The notes under the pieces: generated by a model
What the model was told of the DNA's origin: nothing
The model's input: only the letters and a program-made list of their open reading frames with translations
The model's database searches: none
Program-made: the position numbers and the translations under genes
Shown: positions 1 to 11,155 of the stretch, piece after piece
Layout of the letters: every line of letters begins with the position of its first letter
Numbering within the stretch: the first letter of the stretch is position 1
From: Nigrospora sphaerica
Taxonomy: Eukaryota > Ascomycota > Sordariomycetes > Amphisphaeriales > Apiosporaceae
Assembly (NCBI GenBank): GCA_018287875.1
Contig: JAGVVL010000013.1
Coordinates: 2,852,001-2,916,000, forward strand
Direction of reading: 5' to 3'
Length of the DNA stretch: 64,000 bases

Positions 1-3000
1 CAGCGAACGGGGCCAGCATTCGGTATCCAAAGCATGGGGCAGGTGCACCTGGCTGCTGCATGGACAGGGGCACCGAGGAGGGAGGGGAGGATGAGGAGAA
101 GGTGGCGGCGGCGGTACCTTCTGCTACCCGCACCGAGACTCGCTGCTGACCCGCCGGCGCGGTGGAGAGAAACGTCCATGTATCGAGGCGACCGTTGGAA
201 GATGGGTGGGCGGGCAATGGACCGTTCGTTCTATGCAGTAGTAGGGGCCGGAGCCACGCGAAAGGGGGCCGAATGCCGTGAACGCTGGTCTGGTCCGGAC
301 GACATCGTCTACTGTGTACCGGGGTGCCAGCATCACGTCGAGATGCCTGCTGGCGTGCAAGGATGTCCAATGTTCTCATTAGCGCCCACCCGAACAGGCA
401 TGCCCTACCCCATGCCGGCCCCCTCATGCCCCCCAGAGCACGCTAACTGGGATGAACTGGTGACGAGCAACGGGGCTTGGTTTTTTTTCCCTCGTTGTCT
501 GTGCTACTACTGCAGCAGACGGCAGACGGTCTGGGCGTCCAGCACGGCGACAAGGGGGGCGGCCATGCGCCGGCCGATTGGGCGGCACAAGAGCTCCTCT
601 CGAAGCGGAACGGATCGCGAGAAGCAGCAGCACGGTGTTGCTTGTCGACGGCGGGTTATAGCAGGCTCACGATAAGGATCAAGGGGGGGAAGCACGTCCA
701 ACAACCAGACGAGCGCGAGGCCGGGGCCGAAGCATCGCAGTTCATCCTGCAGTGTGGGCAGGAGAGCGTGTTGAGCAACCAACGTGTCGGCCATGGCGGT
801 ACCTGCCGCCCCCCGGCCCCCGGTTGAGGCTGAGGGTTCATGACTCTCTCTTTCTCTCTCACTCCCTCACTAGTTAGACGGCCCTCGCGGATCTCCGATA
901 TGGCATACCTGGGTACTCGCTCGTCCATCCAGGTAATCCTCCAAATGAGCGCGGTGCCTGGCCCCGCCCCGGCCACCGCCCCTGCTCCTTGTACCGGAGC
1001 AATCAACATGCAGTCCAATGGGCGTCAGGCGGACAGGGCTGCTGGGTGTGAAGATGCGTGCTCCCCCATGATTGCGGCAGAAGTCTCGTCTCTCGCCGCC
1101 TCGGCCTACGGTTGCTCGAAGGCTTGGCCGGGCAGCAGGCTGGGTTCGGGGTGACGACGAAGCGCGTCGATGGGCGGCAGATGTTGTGATTTCAGGGTCC
1201 AGCAACAGTTTGGGCCAGAGTCCAGCGCTTCACACCCTCTTGGGTCCAACACTGCGATGGTATTCGCGCGGCTGTAGAGGCAAGTGCTACCAGACATCCA
1301 TGAGCCCTGGGTGGATCCCGCGCTAGGCCGGTATTGTGGGATGGGAGCTCTATGTAGAGTACTTGCTGGGTGGAAAGCACGCTCTGGCTACGGGCAGCCG
1401 CGTGGTCTGGTCGCCAGACCGGATCTACACCGGAGTACATGCCGGCGGCGGCGGTTGCTGTTGCTGCTTGGAGTTCAACAAGTAAGTACGTACCTCCCTG
1501 CGTACCACCCATGCCCACTCAGGATACAGGGCCCTTCTCGTTCAAGACTCTGCAGGTGCACCAGCCAAGGCTGGAGAGAGTATTGTGGTAATTTTGACTC
1601 AGCTCTGACTTGGGCCGGCAGCCAGCATGGATGAACGATACCTGTGCCTGAGTCTCGTTAGGAACGGATGGTGTAACGCGATCATCGAGCGTGCCGCGCC
1701 AGATCGTGGGCCATGCCATCCATGTTAGTTAATACTTGCTGAAAGTGACTCCCTACTATACCCGACTGGGTTTGCCGCAACTGAATGTCATGTCATGGAC
1801 GGCGAGACAACACCAACACCGCCTGCGGCCCAAGGGCCACCTGCGGCGGATCGCGAGCATCACCATCACCAGCATTAACCGGGTAGCCAACCCGTCAGGA
1901 ACATGGACAGTGCGTGCTGCTGCCGGACGACCGGGCGCGTTCGTATTTTTAGCAGCCCATTGAGGCGTGTGTTGGGCGGGCGCCGCGTTTCACGAGAACC
2001 GGGCGTCTCTCCGAGTCTATCCAATTGCTATGGGTCCGGCAAGGCGCTCCTGCAATACCTACCATCCCGGCGGCCACGCTAGAAGCGTTCCTTTTGCTTC
2101 TTGATCCTCTCTGAAAGGGTAGCGGTGCATGGCCATCGTCCCATCGTCATTACTTATCCTACGGGTCCGGGACGTTCGTAAAACGGCCGCCGCCGCAATT
2201 ACCACAGGGTCGGCGCCGCGCGACCCGGTAACGACAATAATGACGACGGGCAGGGCGGTGGGCAATATAATTGAATGGACACGTGGGTGAGCGAAGGGGG
2301 GGGCCTTTGCCTTCCTCCATAGTAGGACCGAACGCTAGCTGGCTGGCTGGCCGAATTCCAGAACTCGAGCGTCGTTCGTAAGGATTTCCTAATCGGGCTG
2401 AAGCTAGTTGCACGGTTTATGACACTGGGCATTGTGACGAGATAACGGGGACAGACCTACCGGCTCTGGTAGCTTGGCCCGGCCTCGATGCCGCTGCCGT
2501 CCTAGGTCTTACCCATCCATTGGGCCCAGGCCGGCATGGGACATGGATCGTCACACAGGACTTGGAGCAAGGTGACTCCCAGTCTGTCAGATTCTTGTTC
2601 AACGGGGGTCCATGTTATACGTGCGAGTGTGCCGGCCCTCCCCTGGCCGCCCGTCTCGTGTCATTACACTCTTATTTTGCTTTTCGTTCCTAGCCTAGTT
2701 GACTGTCATCTTGTCCCTGCAAAGACCGTTGCATCTGCCCCATTGCCCATCGTCGCCGGGGTCGTTCAACAAAGACATGGACAGCCGCTGACGAAGAGCC
2801 GCCCCACCGGCCAGCACCTCTACCCCGGCTCAAACACAGAAAGCAAGAAGAGATGAAGGGGGAAGGCAGGAAAATGACCGACTGAGCGGTCGAGCACGTC
2901 GAGAGGTGGCATGCAGGGCATTGCGTGTGTCGAGCACATGCCAACCGAGGCGGCACAAACAAAAGCGTGTTGCAACGGGACGGCGGCAGGCTGTAGTAGC

Positions 3001-4838
3001 CAACGTTGACTTGGAACTGCTATTACGCAAGAACAATAGCGACCCGATTAAAGGGACAGGGTAGCAGAGCAGGGCAGCTCAAAGGCAAGAGAGCGAGACA
3101 GGGAGGGAGGTGGGGGACAGGGGTAAGGGAGAGAGGCTCCTGCCAGACTAGGGAGGGTCGGGAAGGAGGAGATGCTGGCTATCGGTCATCTATCCCCGTC
3201 GAGTGCCTCTTTTGGGTCTCCCAATCTTTGTGGCCCCCCGTTCCGGCCGATTGAACCACGGACAAAGATCCGATCTGGGCGCCGCTCGTAGGGAAGCACC
3301 ATACAGCCCATCACCATCCACCACCGCCCAACCAGCCGCTGTCGGCTCCCGTTGGCGTGACGTACGCACTGATTGGAGGTTAGCCAACCACCCGCCGCTC
3401 ACCCGGGCTCCACGGTGGCCCGGCATGTCCGCTTTTGATTTCGAGACGAAGCCGTGCCGGAGCGTGTTTCGATGCGTGCTTGTGTGAAATTGCGACTTTT
3501 CTTGCGACGCCCTGCTTCTGCTCCTCCCAGCTCGAGGATGCAACAGATCGATTACGAGTACGATCTCGGCTTGGCTCGGCTGGACTGGGCGAAAAAGAAA
3601 CCCCGGCGATCCGCGGTTTCGCACTGAGCGTGGTACAGAGTACGTACTTTAGGTAGCTAGCTTCACAAACTTGCCTCCGGCGGGCCGGCCGGCGGCGGCA
3701 GCGGCGACACGAAGAAACCGGCATTCGCAATGTCGATCAAGGCCCCATGTGATCTGCGTGCTCAATGCGCAGGGACGACGGCACGCCGATGCAGCCAAGC
3801 GTTGCTGCTGAGGCACGGGGGACACACCCATGGCATAGCAGATCCGTACTTGTCCACGGGGCGGATAGATCCAGTATTCTGGAATGGACGGATGGATGCA
3901 CGCCTGACTAGGTGGCTGGCAATTAGATAGATCGATAGAGAGAGAGAGAGAGGCGCCGGCGGAGAAGTGGACGGATGGATGCTCGGGTGGCCGTGGAAGC
4001 AAGGCATTTCTCGAGAAATGCATGGTGGTGCGATTGGTGCTCGGCGCGGCGGGTCCGCAAGCTGCTTTGAGTGCATGGGTGCCTGTACTACTGAGTACAG
4101 GCCCGTACAGGTGGATGGTCCTAAAAGTTGCCGGGCCATCAAGCCCGCCATGGAGACATGGGATCTGAAAGACGCAACCAAACTTGACCCGGTACAGAGC
4201 ATCAGTACCTGACCGCCCATAGAAGCGGTACATGCGGACGAGGACAGTTGCCCCCCTCGAATAAGGTGGACATACCTTAGGGACGGGCCATATGGGCCTT
4301 CGAGAATCAACAAAAGATGGGGCGGCCGGTGGGCATGACGGGCGTAAGAAATACCTGAGAGAGCTCTCGAGCCGCAAGCAGCATCATAGCTGCCGCACCG
4401 TACAGGGGGGGAGATGAACGGACGAACGGATGTGGGCAAGCATCGGCATTGAGTTAAGTAATGTAGGTATGCACAATACAAGGAGGAGGGAGGATATGTT
4501 ACCTGTCCGTGAAGTCTTCCCATCTCTCCCCTCCCCCTCGTGGCTGCAACCGGGTTTCTAAGCCGTCCCGCCGAGTCGGGCAGTGGAAAACGAGGCATTC
4601 CCATCCCCCCATGACTTGCAGGCCACGACGTACAACGAGGGTCGCTTATGCACCCGTCACACTTTGGGGCGCGCACCTTGCCCGTGCTGTCTTTCGGGGT
4701 CGCGAAACCAAAGTGTGACACTCTCTGGCGCTGGGCTGCAGCTAAAGCGTCGCTTAGGCGACCTTACCCCAGCCAGATAGGCAGGGCGGCGGGCCCAGGG
4801 CCAACTCACGGAGCGTCGCACCGCTCGCAGTGGGAAAG

Positions 4839-4883
4839 CTGCAGAAACTGCAGAAGCTGCAGAAACTGCAGAAGCTGCAGAAG
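4839..4883 (+). repeat. 9-bp tandem repeat with PstI palindromes
   Basis: Five head-to-tail copies of CTGCAGAAR, alternating A and G at the last base. Each copy contains the palindrome CTGCAG. The array is not inside a supported gene. Confidence 0.9.
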
Positions 4884-7800
4884 CCAGCCGAGCCGAAAGA
4901 GTATGCAGAGATGCTGCGCATGTCATCCCATGGGCCTGGGGAAGGGGGGGAACTGGGGCCCGACAGGCGTCAGGACGGCAGTTGGCCGACGTCTGTGTGG
5001 TGATCGCCGGCAGCTTAACCGCTGCTCTCCCCTTGCCCGGCGTGTGGTTTTGCTGCCCCCTTCCTTGGACCGATCCTTGTCGTGGGCATTGCGCGTGCGT
5101 AGAGTAGTACTGAGCACGGGTGACGGACCGACTGGGTATGCCCAAGGTGGTAGCGGCCGCAGGTCGACCCTTTCGCAGCTGTATTCTGGGCGACGGCCAG
5201 CTGATCCAGGATACTTGGATGCCCTCGCCCTCGCCCGGCCACATCGCCCAGCTTACATCGCCCAGCTTTACATCGCCGGATCGACCGTCGGTCGATGCCA
5301 TCCCATCCCATCTCTGACCACTCGGCCGCTTCCCAGCGCCCACTTGGACTGGCCGGGCAGCGCAAGGGCATCAGCGAAAGGGCCACCAGGAGTTGGGTAT
5401 GCGGGGATCCATTTCCAGTTCAGACTTTTCCACCTCCAGATGGGGCTGGGCGCCCACGCCCATGACGTGCCGGCGCCTGCGAGTACGCGTGCGATTAGTA
5501 AAGGGGGGGACGAACCAGCTGGCTTTCTTCCAACGTTACTGCATTGTTTCCGCGCCCTCCACCGACGCATTCAGCCGCGCCTCGGTAATTGAACACTCTA
5601 TGGCAGATGGGAAGAAAGAAGACTCCGTAGCTCGACACGCAATCGGCACAAGGCACATGCAGGGCTTGTAGGGGAGGAAATTGGCGATGCTGTATCTGCG
5701 ACGTTGGGGCCCCTTCAGACCCCGGTGCGCATCCTCTCGCTTCCGGCGCCATGTAACCTTTCCTACATATGTACACCGCTACCCGCGTCCCGACTGGAGC
5801 CAACCCACGCCAACATCGGACGACAGCTCGTGCCAAGAGGGCTGCGAAAGGGAAGGGGGGCGGCGCGGACGAGGGGCACGAGGGGCACAAGGGGGAGGGG
5901 CTGACCAAGGAACATTCCTCAGCACGTCCGCCCGCTATGCAGCCATCGTCGAACACGTAAACTTACATACATACCTACTTACTATCAGGCGCCTAGCCGC
6001 AGCCGCAGCAGCAGGCAGGCAAGCAAGTGTCCGTGGTTTACGCTGGATCGCCGCCGGCGGGCAACTTCCGGGTGGGTGCGAAGCGGGGAGGTGAGGATCA
6101 CTACCCAAAGGCTAACGCCGAATTATGTATGTAATACGACGTGGGATGTGCCTACGGCCCCGGCGGCTTACAGCCGCGTCCCGCCGAACGAAGTCAGGCC
6201 CGACTGTCGGACTTGCGGGCCATCGTCTGACGTCGACGACATGTCGACCTCAGCCCCGGGGCATCTGGAATGAGGCGTGGCGAGGAACGGCAAAACCAGT
6301 GGCTTGGGAGATTCGGCGCCTTGTCGGCCGGCATCCTTCACCTACGAATGCGGCTGACTTACGCAGCATGGGCCGGAAGGGGGCCTGGCTGACAGGATCG
6401 ACTAGCTGCATGACGCCTACCGGCCCCCGAAAGCATCATGTATACCTAGGCAGGTATGGTACGAGACGGAGGCGGGCGTGCCCGCAGGGCGCACAGAGAG
6501 AGTTGCGACGCCATGTAAGTCCAGTCGGTGCGCGGGTCAATCACGTCGTCGGTGAGGTGCAAGGCCTTGTCCGTATGTTGGCTGTCCCGTAAGATTTGAG
6601 CAGAATGATCCATCGACAAAGTGTGGCTATGCACTGAGCTCGCGACGGGGTATTGCCTCCCGCGCCTGATGGAGATCTGGCTGACCATCCGCTGGCAGCG
6701 CTCATCACCTCGTCTTGGGGTTGCACGTGACCCCTATCGCCGGCTCAGTTTGCCTACCATGGCCTGATTATAGCTAGTCCAAGCAATCGGGACGAACAGT
6801 GGACAACGGGGCGGCCGGAAGGGGCTGTGCTGGCGATTTGGCCAGGCCGGCCGGAAAACGTGGAGAAGAAGGTCAAGGGTTGCGGAATGGGGTTCGTAAT
6901 AAGGAACGACTATAGAGAGACCCTTAACAGAGGACCGTTATTAAGCTGGTGACGCGGGGAGGCACCCGCGCATCGTCGTCGTCGTCGCCGCCGCCCGAGC
7001 TTTGAGCCCCACTTGTTTTCGTCCCATCCGTCTCGAAACCGTAGCAGCCGCAGGGGCTCAAACGGGTTTGAGGGCGGACTTAAAGAAAGACATATCATCC
7101 CATCGACAGCGGGTGGACCGGGGCAGGTCAATTTGAAGCTCGATAGTGAGAGAGGCAGAAGGAAGGGGGAGGGGCCGGATGGCAGCATGGATGGTGATGT
7201 CCTGCGGCGCTCTTTTCGTTTCGTCTGATCTCAGGTTGATCGGCGCGCCCGTCCTTTGCCCACCATGGTAGTTGTAGTTGTGCTCCTCATACAAACCAAC
7301 CCCCGGCCAGTCTCCGTCATCCTCGGCAAGGGAGGAAAGAGGAGCCGGTCCCCCCTCCCCATCTGCGCTTGCCGCGGTGGGGGATTGGGAAGGGGGGAAA
7401 GGAAAAGCCCGACCGGGGAGGGCAAAAAGTCCTGGTGCACGCACCCAGAGTCAAGTCGAGCGGGTTCTTCGTAAGCTGCGAATCCCTCCAGCCATTCATT
7501 GCCCGGGTACTATAGTCGCCCTCCCCGAGGTCCAGAGCCGCGCCGCCGCTCCGTAACGCGGAACTTCGGTGTGGAACGCGTACGAATAGCGCTGTGCCCG
7601 CTAGCGCCAAAAGCAGACATACGTCCGGGCGCGCGCTGGCAGGAGGCACAAGAGGAGAGAGCCGTACATGCACGAGAAAAAGGGAATCCCCTCCTCCCCC
7701 AACGGCCTGACTATGCCGTTGGGTTACTGTGTGGTGTGCATGTCGCCCGCTGCCGGCTACATGGGGAATACCTGACGCTCGCCCCGCCAGGTAGATACAA

Positions 7801-9204
7801 CGTGGTGAGCAAAACCAAACTTCCATGGTGCACCTGCACGCCATCCAATCCGCCCACCCCGTTTCCAGGACCGGCCTTCTAGCAAGAGCGAAAAAGAGCA
7901 GTGGATACAGGACCCCCATCGCCTGCCCACGGATGCATGCCTTCTCCCCCTCCCATGGCCATTCCCATATGGGTCATAGGGGACATTGGATGAAGAAGGT
8001 GCCTATTCCGATTGTTGAGGCCAATTTCCAATGGCATTCTGGGCTCTTCCAATATTCGCTTCAAGGGCTGATCCTGGACCGCCGCCGGCCTCCTTCGGGG
8101 CGGGATTGCCCGTCGGGCTCTCGCACTCACTGGCGCCAGTACCGACAGGACAGGTCGTCACGACAAAGATCCATCTACGGGACCAGGGCTGCGTCCGCAC
8201 AAGGAAAAGCCTAGCGAAATCCCGTGCGGGAAGTCACAATACCCCCAAGTCCAAGTTCAGCAGAGAGTCCCCCGCTGAGTTTTAGTCAGAACAAAAGTAC
8301 ATGACTTGGGCAACCCAAGGGAGCAAGGGCGCCCCAGTAGCAGCCGCCGCAGCCGCCGTCACCTTGTTTGAGATGCCATGGGTAACACAACAGTACCTGG
8401 TCTCGCCTTGCCCGGAATGCAACCTATCGCCCGGTTACTATTACGGCGTCTCATCTGCTAGAGACCGAATCGGGGGGAGGAGTAACACGGGCGAGGATGT
8501 GTCTGTGGGTATAATTAGGTAATCACCTAAAGGATCGGGGACGATGCCGTCTTTTGAAAAGAACCCAACATACATCGGGTCTCGGCTCACCTCGTGTTCA
8601 CCGTTCGCCCCCTCGGTTGTCTATCAGGGACATCCGTAGCATCCCTTCATATGCCGTGCCACCACGAAGTCCACCCTTCCCTTCACCCGGCGGTGCAGGT
8701 CATGGCCGCCCACCGGTCCTCACCCCTCCATCCGCGCGGAGGCAGTAGTTCCTCGCCGCCCTTCTCGGTAGCTTTGTCAGACAACCCGTACCCCAGCTTA
8801 TCCCCCTCCCCTGCCCGCGCCCCCCCCCCGAGGTATGGCACAATGACATGTGAGGTGACATGCATACTCACTCACTCACACACTCTCTCCCTCTCGCTCA
8901 CCCTCACCCTATTCTAGCTCGCTCTACCTGCACCCCAGGTTTTCTCCTACCCGGCTGAAGCAACGCTTTTTGATTACCACCCCCCTGTCCACCACCACCC
9001 CCTTTCCGTCTCAGGCGACCCAATCCCAACGCGGCCGACCGCTTACACAGGAAAACAATAGGCATACGAGTACGAGAAGGTGTGTGTCTTTGTCTCTGCG
9101 TGTGCCTTTGGGGATTGTGGCGGTGACGCCACGCGGGCCCGATCCGGACGACGGGCCAACCTGCAACGAAACATCCCGTACCGAACCGGGCAGGGGGCGC
9201 GAAA

Positions 9205-9275
9205 GTGAGACAGAAAGAGGGAGAAAGAGGGAGAAAGAGAGAAAGTAAGAAAGAGAGAAAGAGAGAGAGAGAGCA
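9205..9275 (+). repeat. Polypurine GA-rich tract
   Basis: About 70 nt are almost pure purine on the plus strand, built from GAGA, GGGAGAAAGA and GAGAGAGA blocks with a single T near 9247. Such mirror-like tracts can form triplex DNA and often lie in promoters or 5' leaders of filamentous fungi. No adjacent gene was identified. Confidence 0.7.
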
Positions 9276-9579
9276 CAAAGGGGGAAGAAGGGCGTAGGTA
9301 GTCGGCCAAGACCTATTCATCGCCCCCCTGCCCCGTTTGCTGTCTGCCCCGGCGCCCTTTTCCCGGAGGGCAATGTCCAATTACGTATCGTCGTCACCCG
9401 GGTTCTAACTTGTCCGTTTGGCTGACCGCTCACACCCTCCCCTTGGAAAATCACCCCCCTCCCCCTCGGCCCCCAAAGGCAGCAGGAAGAAGCAAGGGAT
9501 AGGAGAGAGAGAAAGACAGACAGAAAAAACACCAGCAAAGGTACGCGGTGAGTACGTACCGATTATTCGCACTTGCGCA

Positions 9580-9620
9580 GGGGTTTGGGGTTGGGGTTGG
9601 CAGGAAGGGGAGAAAGGGGA
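9580..9620 (+). other. G-quadruplex motif
   Basis: Three GGGG runs separated by TTT and TT (9580-9596) are followed by further GGGG runs at 9607-9610 and shortly after. This satisfies the usual four-run G-quadruplex pattern with short loops. It is not linked to a gene. Confidence 0.6.
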
Positions 9621-11054
9621 GAAGGAGGAGCAGGCGGGGGCCCGAGAACAAACAAGAGAGAGGAAGCGGATCACCCTTCGCGGGGCTCCAAAGTCGCGAC
9701 AACGCCCGCGACTTCCTTCCCTACCTGCCAAACCCGGTCCGGGCGGGGCACGTACCCGCTGCCCAGGTGACGAGATTTTAAGGTTCTATCCGCTGCCATG
9801 AACGAGCCGGACTTTTCGATCGTCCGGTTGCCCACTTGCGAACAGGGAACGGGGAAGGACGGCATCCGGCGGTCAGCTAGGGGGGGGTGCGGCGAAGGGG
9901 AGAAAGGAGCAAAACGAACAAGTTGGGAGACCCTCCCGTCGCGGGTCCGTCGCTCGTTTCTCACAATCTTCCCCGATGGGAAGGACCGGGGACCGGGATC
10001 GCCGCCCACTGCTGGTACTGGCTGTATCTCCCGGAACGACGCGGTCTGATGGCGGCGTGATGCCCCTGGGCCAGAGACGCGGGCGTGGGCGGGATGGTGA
10101 GACGAACAAATGAAGCCATACGATGCCTAATCGACCGGTCTCTCCGCTGCGGAAGGCCCGGAGATGGTTCCTGCGCCTGCTCCCGCGCCCGTTCAGCCCT
10201 TGTGAAACAAACAGTTAACCTGTGAATCGCACCCCTCGCCACTCGTTTGACCGGGCGGTGCATGCCAACACGAGGAACTATACATGAGGGAGCCAAAATC
10301 TTTCACGATTCAGTACCAGCGTATGTAGTCTAGAAGCCTACCCGGAGCCCCGGAGCAGACATGGCCTGCCGTATATTCTGACGAAAGTCGCCTTTCTCGC
10401 ACCGCAGATACGAAGCCTCCGCCCCCCCTGAAATCATAGAACGCCCGAGATGCCCAACGTAGCCCAAGACTCCCGCGAATGTCTTTGCAGTCCTTCCAGA
10501 AGATCCCTCCCCCCCCCCCCCCACAGCTCGTGATTTCCTGCTCCCCACAGCGAGTTCCGTTATAGTAAACATGGCAGTACTTTTCACGAGTAGCCGAGGC
10601 AGGGACTCCGCTCTCTGTAGCCATCAATGCCGTGGATCATCAATGTTGCTCGGGTTGATGCCCTCACTATCCCGGCTCTCCCAAGCCACTTCCAGTCTTG
10701 AAACGGATTCGATTTGATGTGGTGAAGCCATATCATATCTCCAAGCTGCAAAAGTCGCATACGGCCCAGGTATGCTGATACACACTTGCTCTGGTATGCC
10801 ACCAGAATCCTCAATCCAGGCGGCGGCAGTAATGCCTGTTGGCCAAAAGCGTGTTTTGCATTTCGTGGGCTGCGCCTCCGATTTCGTGGGGCGTCTTCGA
10901 TGGTTACGCCGGTACGGGTGTCGCAATGGTTCGTTAAGCGAGCTGGTAAGTTTGTGTGCAAGATGGCGAGTTCGTGTGCGAGATGGTGAGAGCAAAACGG
11001 ATGCCACATCCTCGCGTTTCCTTCCCTTATTCGGTTGCTCGTTGATTCGTCAGA

Positions 11055-11102
11055 TCGTTTGCTCGCTCGTTCGTCCGTTCGTTTGCTCGCTCGTTCGTCC
11101 GT
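11055..11102 (+). repeat. Perfect 24-bp tandem duplication
   Basis: Two exact copies (11055-11078 and 11079-11102) of a 24-bp unit made of TCGT, GCTC and CCGT words, followed by a partial third start. It lies about 50 bp beyond the stop codon of the minus-strand repressor gene, so it is probably in that gene's 3' untranslated or termination region. Confidence 0.85.
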
Positions 11103-11155
11103 TCGTCAAGGTCCACTCGTCGCGGCCGCCCAATACCCAGGGCTGTCGTCGCATC

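Larger units (their letters stand above)
1..11155. other. 11 kb stretch with no supportable gene
   Basis: Both strands contain many open frames up to about 320 codons (for example 3762-4721 on the minus strand and 4648-5592 on the plus strand). None shows a recognisable domain, a consistent codon bias, or splice sites linking it to another plausible exon. The sequence is rich in simple motifs: GA/CT tracts, ACCTACCTAGGTA-like patches, a C14 run, a 9-bp tandem repeat and a G-quadruplex motif, the last two listed separately. It may be intergenic DNA with long untranslated or non-coding transcripts. I cannot exclude a short, fast-evolving or many-exon gene. Confidence 0.5.

Noticed and set aside
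3762..4721. 319-codon open frame on the minus strand, among the longest in the first 11 kb
   Set aside because: No domain, no typical start context and composition driven by repeats; overlapping frames of similar length exist on both strands.
4648..5592. 314-codon open frame on the plus strand
   Set aside because: Its most striking part (SCRNCRSCRNC) is just the translated 9-bp repeat; nothing else resembles a protein family.
10310..10627. Frame on the minus strand with a glycine run
   Set aside because: The glycines come from the C14 homopolymer; the remaining sequence has no signal peptide or domain.
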